Positions 30,015-39,600 of a DNA stretch of 39,731 bases are shown piece by piece. A model generated the notes under the pieces. The model ran no database searches and was not told the DNA's origin. It saw only the letters and a program-made list of their open reading frames with translations. Made by a program: the position numbers and the translations under genes. This DNA comes from Candidatus Omnitrophota bacterium (GTDB lineage Bacteria > Omnitrophota > Gorgyraeia > Zapsychrales > Zapsychraceae). The stretch is from assembly GCA_020429915.1 (NCBI GenBank), contig JAGQKV010000011.1, positions 100,804 to 140,534 of the forward strand. Reading direction: 5' to 3'. The stretch's first letter is position 1; the number at the start of each line of letters is the position of its first letter.

Positions 30015-32711
30015 TTACTCCTTCGGTGGGCGGATGGGCAGGATAATCCGGAACGTTGTCCCTTGACCGACTGTGGAACTCACCTGGATATCACCGCCGT
30101 GTTTCTTGACGATTTCATAGCTGATGCTCAATCCCAGACCGGTCCCCTGCCCAACCGGCTTGGTGGTATAAAAGGCATCGAAAATCTTTCCGAGATTCTC
30201 CTCCGGGATACCGGGACCGTCATCCGCGATCTCTGCCACCACATGTTCGTCCTGCCGGTAAGTGCGCACCGTGATCGTTCCGGCCCCCTCGATCGCCTGG
30301 ACCGCGTTAAGAATAAGATTCACAAAAACCTGTCCCAATCGCTGCGGATTACAGAGAATCGGGGGCACTTCCGCGTAATCTTTCTTCAATTCAATACGAT
30401 ACTTCAGTTCATTATGCACGATCCCCAAAACGCTGTCGATGACTTCGTCCAGGCGGACAACTTCGTCAAGATCCTGATCCCCCCGCGAAAAAGTCCGCAG
30501 GTCATTTACAATCTTCTTGATCCGGTCGATACCCACGCGTGATTCGCTGATGATTTCCCAGATCTCCGAGATAATGGTGTGCGGCTTAATCTGAGCTTCC
30601 AGGCGGTCCAGCTCAGCGGCTTCTTCCTTCAACACGGCCGTGTCGTTTCTTTGCGTCGCGTCCTTAATCCTTTTGTAATGTTCAATGATTTTGGCGATGT
30701 ATTGCAAATAGACTTCCAGGGTTTGGATATTGCTCCCGATAAATCCCACCGGATTGTTAATTTCATGCGCCACTCCGGCTGCCAGCTGACCGATCGACGC
30801 CATTTTCTCGGATTGCAGTAACTGCTCATGCGTCAGGCGCAACTCCTCCTGAGTGGCCTTCATTTTCGTGATGTCGTGGCCGATCCCCTCGATCGCGATC
30901 AATTTCCCTTTTTCATCAATGACCGGCCGGCTTTGACAGTCCAAGAAATGCGTCACCCCCAGCGCGTCATAATACTTCAACGTACACTCGACCGTGACCT
31001 GCTCGCGCAGCAGACGCCTCTCGTTTTCGTCGGCCTCACGCAGTGATTCGGGATCTATATTGAGTACTTCCCGCCAGGATTTGCCTATCAATTCTTCCGG
31101 CGCCACCCCGAAAATCGCCCGGGCGGAGGGACTGACGTACGTAAACTTGCCGTCGGGCCCGTAGGCAAAGATGATGTATTCATCCTTAAACCCTTCGATG
31201 AGCCGACGGTATTTGCTTTCGCTTTCGGACAACTCTTCCGTACGGTCGGCAACCCGCTGTTCCAGTTCGCGGTTGATTTGGTCGATTTCCCGCATGGCCT
31301 TGTACAAACGCTCGGTTCGCGCGTTGAACTCGCTGGCCAAGACACCGAGTTCATCCGTGCGGGTAACGTCCAACTTCATGTCGGATAACGCATCCTCTTG
31401 GGACGATTGTTTGATCTCACTCGACATGCGTTTGATCGGATCGATAAAGAGCCGCTTGAGGATCATAAACATGATCAATAGCGCGATGACCTCGAGCACC
31501 ACCATGTATCCGGCCACTTTCCGGGTCGCTCGGTTGGCCACTTCGTAAAAACGGGACATAGGCGTGACCACCGCGATCTTCCAGTAAGTGCCCGGGACAT
31601 GAAAGAGCGAAACCATGGCGGATGTGTTGAGGATGGGATCGTTCTCCAAAGGAATCCGACTGATCTCGACCGACTGATCTTCCTGAATGCCAGAACGCAA
31701 TGGATCGGTCAACATCGCGGTGATCAACTGTGCTTCCGCGGAGTCGATCTGATAACTTCCATCGGCAATGGCCTTGACAAGTTCCGGCCGGTAATCACGG
31801 CGCGTCGCGGCCAACTGGTTGATCATGGCGTTGAAGTTATTCAATTCAGCCGCCACCGGCCGGTAAGCCGGAAGATTCTTGGCCAGCGCGTAAATATCAA
31901 GGAACTCCTCGGTAATATTTCCCTTGGCGTCCCGTGTATACGTCTTGGCCAAGTCCTCCCGCGGAAAAGACAGCAATTTGTTATTTCGGTCTACGGCGAA
32001 AATGTAACCACCGACGACAGCGGCGGCGTGTTCGAAGAATTTGGCCAGACCTTCCAGCTTAATATCGACCGTGGCCACGCCGATATACTCTCCGTCGCGG
32101 CGCATCGGAGCCGTCGCCGTGACCATCGGCTGATACGAATACGGATCCATGTACGATTTGGACCAGAATATCCGACCGGCGGGATAGTACCGGGCCGGGA
32201 CATACCACTCTTCATTGTGATACCCCGGCCCCGCCGGATCATTGTAGTCATCGTAGTATTTGAGTTTACCGGTTTCGTCCCGCCCCCAAAAGAAACTCCG
32301 ACGTTCCGCATTGGCCGAAAAGGTGTACGGTTCCGGCCAAATACCTCCCCCCGCGATGAACGCCTCTTCGCCTTCATAATTCAGGATGTACTCCACAACC
32401 CGCCGATAGGTCTCAGTGTCCGGCTCCATTACCTCTCCCAGATTCGCCATGGTGGTCACCAGCGACTCGGCCATACTCAGCCGGTCGTTCAGCTCCGACA
32501 CCACCCGTCCTCCTAATTGCTCGGACAGCTCAAGGCCCTGATCCACCAGCAACGACCGCTCCACGGTAACAATCACAATGACCGTCATACCGACAATAAA
32601 AATCAGCAGAGCGATCTGCACCCGTACAAATCGGAAATGCAGACTCTCATACCATTTGAGTGATTTGGGAGGTGGTTCGGAAGTGGGAGCGTGATCGGCT
32701 TGCAAAGCCAT
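30015..32711 (-). CDS. Membrane sensor histidine kinase: dCache-HAMP-PAS-HisKA-HATPase (898 aa)
   Basis: A first membrane helix lies near residues 30-50 (VQIALLIFIVGMTVIVIVTV). A large extracytoplasmic Cache domain covers about 60-390, with the typical WSKSYMDPYSYQPMVTATAPM and YIGVATVDIKLEGL. The second helix (VAGYMVVLEVIALLIMFMIL) is followed by HAMP, then a coiled coil, then PAS (about 495-610, YVSPSARAIFGVAPEELIGKSW). The HisKA H-box GQLAAGVAHEINNPVGFI has H649, and the HATPase domain shows NAVQAI, DDGPGIPEE and GTGLGLSISYEIVKKHGG. It autophosphorylates in response to a periplasmic ligand and possibly to its PAS input. The response regulator gene lies just upstream. Confidence 0.93.
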   Translation of the reverse strand: MALQADHAPTSEPPPKSLKWYESLHFRFVRVQIALLIFIVGMTVIVIVTVERSLLVDQGLELSEQLGGRVVSELNDRLSMAESLVTTMANLGEVMEPDTETYRRVVEYILNYEGEEAFIAGGGIWPEPYTFSANAERRSFFWGRDETGKLKYYDDYNDPAGPGYHNEEWYVPARYYPAGRIFWSKSYMDPYSYQPMVTATAPMRRDGEYIGVATVDIKLEGLAKFFEHAAAVVGGYIFAVDRNNKLLSFPREDLAKTYTRDAKGNITEEFLDIYALAKNLPAYRPVAAELNNFNAMINQLAATRRDYRPELVKAIADGSYQIDSAEAQLITAMLTDPLRSGIQEDQSVEISRIPLENDPILNTSAMVSLFHVPGTYWKIAVVTPMSRFYEVANRATRKVAGYMVVLEVIALLIMFMILKRLFIDPIKRMSSEIKQSSQEDALSDMKLDVTRTDELGVLASEFNARTERLYKAMREIDQINRELEQRVADRTEELSESESKYRRLIEGFKDEYIIFAYGPDGKFTYVSPSARAIFGVAPEELIGKSWREVLNIDPESLREADENERRLLREQVTVECTLKYYDALGVTHFLDCQSRPVIDEKGKLIAIEGIGHDITKMKATQEELRLTHEQLLQSEKMASIGQLAAGVAHEINNPVGFIGSNIQTLEVYLQYIAKIIEHYKRIKDATQRNDTAVLKEEAAELDRLEAQIKPHTIISEIWEIISESRVGIDRIKKIVNDLRTFSRGDQDLDEVVRLDEVIDSVLGIVHNELKYRIELKKDYAEVPPILCNPQRLGQVFVNLILNAVQAIEGAGTITVRTYRQDEHVVAEIADDGPGIPEENLGKIFDAFYTTKPVGQGTGLGLSISYEIVKKHGGDIQVSSTVGQGTTFRIILPIRPPKE

Positions 32712-32768
32712 GCGCGTCTGGATCGCCTGAGTTCAATCGCCCGCCGGACAACGGCGGGGTACGGAGAA

Positions 32769-33218
32769 TTATTTTGCCGTTGAACCGCTCGGCTTGAGCA
32801 GTTCGTCAATCTTGCGTTTTAGTTGTTGGTTGTCGAAAGGCTTGGCCAGTATCCCGTCCGCCTGCAACCGGGCGATATTCTCGGGATGCTCATAATCAAT
32901 AACGCCGGAAACGATCAACACCTTAACGCCTTTAGCCAGATTGTCGTTCTTAATGGCTTTGCAGAGCTGAAAGCCGTTGACACGCGGCATCCGCAGGTCG
33001 AGGATAACTAGATCCGGTTGTTGCTGGATAAATTTCTCTCCGGCCTGGATTCCGTCATAGGCGTAATCGATGTCGAACCGGCCGTCTAATCGCAGAAAAC
33101 GGATCATGGCCTTCACCATGGACTCATCATCATCCACGATGAGTATTTTCTTTTTGGGTGGTGCTACGGATGTATCCATCTTGATCATTCCCGTACCCCG
33201 TTTGGATGTGTTTGACAT
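32769..33218 (-). CDS. Single-domain response regulator (CheY-like, 149 aa)
   Basis: The receiver domain is complete: acidic pocket ILIVDDDES (D29-D31), phosphoacceptor D74 in VILDLRMP, the Ser in LIVSG, and K126 in LAKPFD. There is no DNA-binding or enzymatic output, so it works by protein contact. It leads the operon with the Cache/PAS kinase, the LOV protein and the esterase. An extended -10 (TGT-TAAAAT, 33231-33223) ends four bases before the ATG at 33218. If that is the promoter, translation must start at 33218 without a leader or at a later Met (33188 or 33179). Confidence 0.88.
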   Translation of the reverse strand: MSNTSKRGTGMIKMDTSVAPPKKKILIVDDDESMVKAMIRFLRLDGRFDIDYAYDGIQAGEKFIQQQPDLVILDLRMPRVNGFQLCKAIKNDNLAKGVKVLIVSGVIDYEHPENIARLQADGILAKPFDNQQLKRKIDELLKPSGSTAK

Positions 33219-33257
33219 TTATATTTTAACACTTATTTCACGTTTTGCGATTTATTC

Positions 33258-33539
33258 TTATTCATGGCCCGCGCACGGGCCTTGTGGCCGCCGTTCGGCC
33301 ACTCGCTCGCGCAGGGATTTTCGTTCATCCTCGGTCAGCGCGTGAAACGGTATCCCGCGCACCGCCCCTTCCAAGGCCCACAATAAGTTTAACGACGGCT
33401 TGATACCCAGATCACAAACCCGGCCGTAGGCCTCCACCGCGCCGATTTTCTGCAAGTCGTCTAAGGTCGTAATACCGGCCGCCGCCAGCCACTGGCCGGA
33501 GACCGGACCGATGTTTTTCATACCGCCGGGATCGCTCAT
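33258..33539 (-). CDS. TfoX C-terminal domain protein (93 aa)
   Basis: The sequence MKNIGPVSGQWLAAAGITTLDDLQKIGAVEAYGRVCDLGIKPSLNLLWALEGAVRGIPFHAL closely follows the TfoX C-terminal domain, a helix-hairpin-helix-like fold (about residues 7-70). Full TfoX/Sxy, the competence regulator, has an extra N-terminal domain that is absent here, as in many stand-alone members. The role of stand-alone members is unknown. It is transcribed alone, just upstream of the response-regulator operon and divergent from the acyltransferase gene. Confidence 0.85.
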   Translation of the reverse strand: MSDPGGMKNIGPVSGQWLAAAGITTLDDLQKIGAVEAYGRVCDLGIKPSLNLLWALEGAVRGIPFHALTEDERKSLRERVAERRPQGPCAGHE

Positions 33540-33639
33540 GATGACATCCTACCACAGCCGGACCGCGAGGCAAACATCCGCACGGGATAAAAGTCGTCCC
33601 GTCGTGAAAATCTTGACAGGTACCCACAAAAAAGTTACG

Positions 33640-34320
33640 ATGAATGGCATTTTACGATCCCGTAAACCCAATGCAGCCGTGATCAGACTTATCAGGAAAT
33701 CCCCCATCATCATTGCCAATCTTTGGCGGGGCCTTTGCCAGGCCGTTCGCGATGGAATCCACTACATTGTTGTCTATTTCCCGGGCCTGACCGGGAAAAA
33801 ACTCCGTTACCACTACTATCGTAAACGCTTGAAATATATGGGACAAAACGTCCGCATCGATCCCGGCGTCTATTTTCAACATCCGGAATTGATCTCGATC
33901 GGAGACAACTGCTGGATCGACTTCGGTGTCATGCTCCTGGCCAGCAAGCCCAATCCCCCGCAACCGAGCCGACTGCTGCGCGGTAAGAATCAGGAACTCG
34001 AAGGCGAAGTTATTCTGGGAAAGAATGTTCACCTGGCACCGTACTGCAACGTATCGGGAATGGGCGGACTGAAAATCGGCGACAACGTGAGCGTCGGCAG
34101 CATGAGCAGTATTTACACCTACACCCGTATCTCCAGCCGCCCCTCCGTCCACTACTGCAACGGTATGGTTATCGAAGATGACGTCGTCATCGGGACGAAG
34201 TGTACCTTAATCGGCGTCCCACACATCAAAGCGGGGTCCGTTGTACAACCCAACACCTATTTATCGGAAGTGTTCGGTAAAAAACCGACACAACCCCCCC
34301 TAAGAGGATTATCGCCATGA
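33640..34320 (+). CDS. Hexapeptide-repeat (LbH) acyltransferase (226 aa)
   Basis: The C-terminal 150 residues form a left-handed beta-helix with hexapeptide turns, e.g. GQNVRIDPGVYF, ISIGDNCWIDFGVML, VILGKNVHLAPYCNV, LKIGDNVSVGSMSSI and MVIEDDVVIGTKCTLI. This is the fold of O-acetyl/acyl transferases acting on sugars. The N-terminal 70 residues are basic and helical. The partner ACP gene overlaps its end, so the donor may be an acyl-ACP instead of acetyl-CoA. There is no clear ribosome site before the ATG at 33640; a TTGACA at 33613-33618 would put a -10 box over that ATG, so a GTG codon further on could be the real start. Confidence 0.78.
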   Translation: MNGILRSRKPNAAVIRLIRKSPIIIANLWRGLCQAVRDGIHYIVVYFPGLTGKKLRYHYYRKRLKYMGQNVRIDPGVYFQHPELISIGDNCWIDFGVMLLASKPNPPQPSRLLRGKNQELEGEVILGKNVHLAPYCNVSGMGGLKIGDNVSVGSMSSIYTYTRISSRPSVHYCNGMVIEDDVVIGTKCTLIGVPHIKAGSVVQPNTYLSEVFGKKPTQPPLRGLSP

Positions 34321-34565
34321 ACGAAGAAGTCTTTTCCATTATCAGCGCGGTGATGGAAGTCCCCCTGGATGATATTTCGGAAGACGCGACCAAGGAAACG
34401 ATCGCCAATTGGGATTCGATGCGTCAACTGAATCTCGTGTTTGCTCTGGAGGATCAATTCGGCGTCAAGTTTGCCGACGAGGATATCCTGCGGATGAACG
34501 GGGTGCGCGACATCCTGGACGCCCTGGGCCGCATAACATCCGGTGAGGTCGTTTCCGGCAGCTAG
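34317..34565 (+). CDS. Acyl carrier protein (82 aa)
   Basis: This small acidic four-helix protein has the phosphopantetheine site in NWDSMRQLNLVFALEDQFG; S34 is the attachment serine of the DSM variant of the usual DSL. The length matches dedicated ACPs. It starts inside the stop of the acyltransferase gene (ATGA overlap) with GAGGATT upstream. It probably loads a specific acyl group for that acyltransferase, in lipid, glycan or secondary-metabolite decoration; no fatty-acid or polyketide synthase gene is in the window. Its 3' end meets the converging GT-C/TPR gene with a four-base overlap. Confidence 0.9.
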   Translation: MNEEVFSIISAVMEVPLDDISEDATKETIANWDSMRQLNLVFALEDQFGVKFADEDILRMNGVRDILDALGRITSGEVVSGS

Positions 34566-36559
34566 TTCCCACCCAGCGCCGCCTGCCACATACGCACATA
34601 CCGGCCCGCGCCGGCATAGCCCAATTCATACGCCCGCTCCGCATCCGCGTGAGCCTGTTTGAACTTGCGCCGCCGGCCGTAATAGAGGGCCCGGTTTAAA
34701 TGCGTAATCGCCAATTGGCTGCGCGTCTGTGCCGTCTGTGGCCGGGACAAGTACAAATCTATGGCCCGGTTGTAGTCTCTTAATGCCGCGTCGGGCCGGC
34801 CCAACTGATATAGCAAGTTTCCCCGATTGTTATAGACTACGGCGTACGTCGGATCCAGCCGGATCGCGGTGCTGAAGTCCTCCACCGCCTTGTCATAACT
34901 CTTCATTTTCTTATAAACGATACCGCGGTTGTTGTAGGCTTCGGGATACTCCGGATTCAACCGGATCGCCTCCGCGTAGTCCTCCAGGGCCCGACGGTAA
35001 TCCCGCAGATGCCGCAGTGCGTTGCCCCGGTTGTTATAAACATCCGCCAGCTTGGGATTGTATCGCAAAGCCGCGCTGTAATCGGCCAGGGCCGCCGGAT
35101 AATCCTGCATCTGAGCGTACACCTTCCCGCGGTTGTGATAGGCCCGGGCCAGTGCGGGATCCAGCTGAAGCGCACGGTCGTAGGCCCCCACCGCCTCGGT
35201 GAACTCGCCCCGCTCCGTATAGGCCTGACCGAGCAGGAGCCACGCCCGCGGTTTGGCCGGCGATTTCCGGGTGACATCCGTCCACAAACTGACCGGATCC
35301 CTCCAAACCTGATTGCGTTGAACGCAAAGCACCCCGAAGGTCATGACGATAATCGCCATCGTCGCCACAAAACGACTGCGTCGCGGTAATGCCACGGCCA
35401 TCAGCGCAGCTAAGGCGAGACAAAATCCCACCGAAGCCACATAGAGCTTATGCTCGGCAATGACGTACCTCCGCGGTACCAGATGCGACGCCAGGGATAG
35501 AAAGAACCAAAATATTCCCAATGCCGCCGCCCGCTGAGTTCGCCAGAGTCTGATCCCGGCCGCCAGCAACGCGATCAAAACGATCCCCGAACCGATCACG
35601 GCCGGATCCGCCAGGGTCCGCGACAAGGGAAAATCATACTCCAGATTTTGGCTCACCGGAAAGAACAGCAGTTGCAAAAACTTGGCAAACACGCGGATCT
35701 GGGTCATGAGATAACCCGGCAGCGTTATGATATCGCCGTGATGCGATGAGGACGGCCGCGGATGAAACAGCACCTGCGGACGGAATGAGAAAATCCCCGG
35801 CACAATCAGCATCACCGGAACGATCGCCAGCAACCAGCGGGCCAGCTCCCCCCACTTCAAACGAACGCCGTCCTGAAAAACAGCGAACTCGTACAGGATT
35901 AAAATTAACGGCAGGGTCATCACAAATTCCTTACTGAACATCCCCATCACCGCGCAGACCGCCGCACCGACAAAGAACATTCCCGCCCGTCCGCCGCGTC
36001 CGGCGCGTTGCGACTCCCGTCCGGCAATGTATTCCATCACGCATAACAAATAGAACAGCGTCGCCAGCGATGCAAAGCGCTGAGTAATATACGTGACGGC
36101 CTGCGTCTGGACGGGATGCGCGACAAAGATCGCGGCCGCGATCCAGCCGATGATTTCAGGACCCAGACGTTGATTCGGACCTGAGCGCGACGTACGGCTC
36201 ACTGCGTGAGCGGCGATCCCCCAAACACACAAAGCATTGGCAATATGGATCAGGATATTAGTCAGCCGGAAACCCGCCGGATCGTAACCGCTGATAGCAT
36301 AATTCAGCGCAAAAGAATAAAAAGGAATGAAGCGGCTGGGTTGACTGAGATTTCCCCAGATCGCCCCGACGTCCGCCGGGTCGCGGATGCTGGGATTATT
36401 GAGAATGAAATCATAGTCATCAAATTGAAACGGGGCGTGCAGCACCGGCCCGTAAAGCAGCGCGGCCAAACAACACAGTAAAAGCGCTCCGACCGTGCGC
36501 CGGACAGCCGTACTCCTGACCGGCCGGGAACGCGAAGTTATGCGGAGGGAATCAGGCAT
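34562..36559 (-). CDS. GT-C membrane protein with C-terminal TPR array (665 aa)
   Basis: Residues about 25-420 hold nine or more membrane helices with an early FQFDDYDFILNNPSIRD (about 54-70), the acidic pair used for catalysis in the TMTC/PMT-like GT-C family. QTQAVTYITQRFASLATLFYLL and KLYVASVGFCLALAALMAVAL fit that family too. Residues about 440-640 are about six tetratricopeptide repeats with the signature LG.AY..RG....A...Y..AL.LDP. The combination resembles TMTC-type O-mannosyltransferases and bacterial TPR GT-C proteins. It would glycosylate a protein or lipid at the outer face of the inner membrane. It lies 93 bases downstream of the third large gene on the same strand. The first ATG is 36559. 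Confidence 0.82.
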   Translation of the reverse strand: MPDSLRITSRSRPVRSTAVRRTVGALLLCCLAALLYGPVLHAPFQFDDYDFILNNPSIRDPADVGAIWGNLSQPSRFIPFYSFALNYAISGYDPAGFRLTNILIHIANALCVWGIAAHAVSRTSRSGPNQRLGPEIIGWIAAAIFVAHPVQTQAVTYITQRFASLATLFYLLCVMEYIAGRESQRAGRGGRAGMFFVGAAVCAVMGMFSKEFVMTLPLILILYEFAVFQDGVRLKWGELARWLLAIVPVMLIVPGIFSFRPQVLFHPRPSSSHHGDIITLPGYLMTQIRVFAKFLQLLFFPVSQNLEYDFPLSRTLADPAVIGSGIVLIALLAAGIRLWRTQRAAALGIFWFFLSLASHLVPRRYVIAEHKLYVASVGFCLALAALMAVALPRRSRFVATMAIIVMTFGVLCVQRNQVWRDPVSLWTDVTRKSPAKPRAWLLLGQAYTERGEFTEAVGAYDRALQLDPALARAYHNRGKVYAQMQDYPAALADYSAALRYNPKLADVYNNRGNALRHLRDYRRALEDYAEAIRLNPEYPEAYNNRGIVYKKMKSYDKAVEDFSTAIRLDPTYAVVYNNRGNLLYQLGRPDAALRDYNRAIDLYLSRPQTAQTRSQLAITHLNRALYYGRRRKFKQAHADAERAYELGYAGAGRYVRMWQAALGGN

Positions 36560-36652
36560 ATCATCACCATAGCCGCTAAACACCGGGGTGTCACGCACTA
36601 TCTCACCGCTTTGGTAAGTTTTAAACAATCTTATCTTTGGACGACACCGGGA

Positions 36653-39600
36653 TTACCGGTTCAGGCGGGACATTTGCGCGAAAGGCATCTCCGACGGCAA
36701 ATCATTTCCATCCGCAGGCGGCACGGAAGGACCGGCCGCCACCGGTTGCGGAACGGGTTTCTGAGCGGCGCCGATCAAAAGGGGCAGATTGGTTACCGGT
36801 TGAATGTTGATGATAACCGGAATCAATCCGTCGAGACGGATATTTTGCAGCTGCCGGTCATCGACCGGGACCGCCATACCGGCCGAATCGCGGCGGACCT
36901 CAATGTTCAGACGTTCCGCGGTCAAATCGATCCCCCCGACTTCTTCGGGGCGGCTGAGCACGGCGGAATCGCGTTCGCCGGATTGATCCCTACCGGACGG
37001 CAAAGCCGTGTTAATCAATTCACGCCGCGCGAATTCGCGAATGGGTCCGCGGAATACCATAGAGCCGTCCGGATTTTGAGCGTAAAGCGGATAGTCCTCC
37101 TTGATTACGGCCTTGGCCAGATCAAACTCACCGGTTTCCTCGTTGTAACCGGTCAGGAAACGCGCCGTCAGGATGAACATGTTCACACGCACATCGCCTT
37201 TTTGATCGGCGTACTCCAAACTGAGCGGGCTCTTGAAGACGATTTCCGCTATCCCGCGCTCTGTTTTCTTGAAGAATGTCCCGCGCACCATATTGTTGGT
37301 CAGCCCCAATTCTTTTCCAAACAGCTCGGCATGCCCGACGCCCTTCGGCCCGGTTAACGGAAGAATGTCGAAAGAAGAGGAATCGAGACTTCTGGGAGCG
37401 GGCAGGACTCCGAATACCAGCGATCCCTTCTCCTCCGTTCGTCTGATCTGGCGATTCCAGCGCCGCGCCTGCGTGGATATATCCTCAGAGAACTGCCAGC
37501 GGTTGCCCGTCACCGCGTCGAGAAACTCGAGTACGCGCTGCCGGCTCAATACCGCCTTGTCGCTTTCGGCGCCAACGGCGACTTCAATCCCGCGCAAACC
37601 TTGACCGGCCAGCTCTCCCAGCGTGCCGTCAAACACGACCGTATCCGGGCCGCGCCTGACGGACAGCGCGACGACTTGATTAAGCAATCCTTGCTGCCCG
37701 TTGAACACTCCGGAGACGGCATCGTAGCCGGACAGATAGCGTGCCGCCAGGATCAGCTGATTCCATTCCAAGTCCGATACGGTTTCGTTACGGCCAAACT
37801 CAGCCGGCGACTCCAGGATCAATTGTGCCGGATTACGCCGGGTCGCGGCCGTATAGACACCACGGACCATCCGGTCGGTGACAGCCCCGTCGCTGCGGAA
37901 CATAGCGTCATAGGGATTCTCCCGGTTCACCTCTCCCAGACTGATAAGAGTATTGGCCATGTTATCCCAACGGGGCACGATCCCCAGACCGATAAAATCT
38001 CCGCTGCCCAGCCGACTGATTCGGCCGCGTAGCGTTGCGATCCCCTGACGGCCGCTCCCGTCGGTCTGGTAGAGACGGGACACATTCGATTGAAAATCCA
38101 GCTGCGCCTGCGCAGCGGCCGAAACGCTTTCGCGTTTACGTTGGAATCGCTCATACAGCAGTGGCATGCCGGTCGTCAAATCCAGCGAATAATGTCCGGT
38201 CCGCCGTTCGTCCTGCTCTCCTTTAAAGCTGTACCCCACATCGGCACCGATACTCCGGTAAAACGTGCTGGCCCGTTGCTCTAACGCGGCGTTGGCAAAG
38301 TCCAGCTTCCAAAAGGCATGTTTGATACGACCTTGGGAATTCCGGATTGCCTGGTAGTAAGCTTGGTACAAAAGCCATGCCGCGGCCTCGGTTCCCCGCA
38401 GATGTGGCGCTACGACAAAATCATCTCCCCGCACGGAATCTTCTCCGACGGCATATAGCAGCCGGTAACCGACCGGTTTTCCGGTACTGTCGATAATCGC
38501 AAAGCTGATATCATCATCCATGCGACGCTCACTCAGCGGTCGTGAATTAAAACGCAAAATGCCTCCCGCCAGCCTTTGATACTCGGGATTCGATATTAGT
38601 TCTTGTCGTGACAACGGGGCCAACCGGTAGCTTTCTCCGGCAATCTCCAAAACATTCGGCACTTTCGCGAGCAGCGCCTTGTCTCCGTTCGCAAGGAACA
38701 GCCGCTCCGGCAGGATCAAACTGAACTCGGCACCTTCACCGCGGTTGCGATTGGCGGCCCGGATCTCCATTTCGCGTTCGGCGGCGGATTGATATAAAGT
38801 CAGCAGGCTTGTCCCCTGACCGCCGAGATAACGCAGGCGGTCGACAGCCTTGCCTGTCTCTTCAGGTGTGAAGGCACGGCTTCCGATGTCCGCGATCAAG
38901 GCCTCGTTAATCCCCTGTCCGTTATCCGTTACCTTAATGACGATCGCGTCGCCCGAACGGCTGACCTCGACGGCGATACGTCCGCGTTGGTAGTCCGGCC
39001 CGAACTTGGCCTGAATGCCGTCGAGCGCATTGGTGACGAGTTCCCTTACATAGGGTCGCGTGAAATCGAAATCCAGCCCGTCCTGGATCGGCTCAAGAAA
39101 CCGCACCACTTCCCGGGTTACCGTCTGGGCCAGCCGGTAGTACAACGCCCACTGCACCTCTTCGGGAGTGACCTGGTCGGCGGGACGGGCCGTCCCCAAA
39201 TACGTCCGGTAATAAACCTGAACGGTCTCAACCAATGACCGCCACTCGGGCGCCTGGATCCTGTTCAGCTGAACGGTCGTCTTGCCGGTATTGACGATCA
39301 TCTGATCCAGCACCGCCAGTTTGTGCATCTGCCGGATGGCGTCGGCCTCATCCGGTTGGGCCCCGATTTCATTGAGCAGTTTCGTCAACACCTGGCGGGA
39401 AACCAATGTCTTGCCGGTTTCCAACTGCGACAAATAAGCTTCGGTGATTTCCAGTCGTTCGGTCAGCTTATTCCAGGCCAAATGTTCCAGTTCCCGCTGA
39501 CGTTGCAGCCGCTGCCGGGCCTCTTCGTGAAACCTGTTGGGAACTTGGAACGCATCCAAGAGAGCCTCGTACGCCGTGTCGTCGAGAATTTCACTACCGA

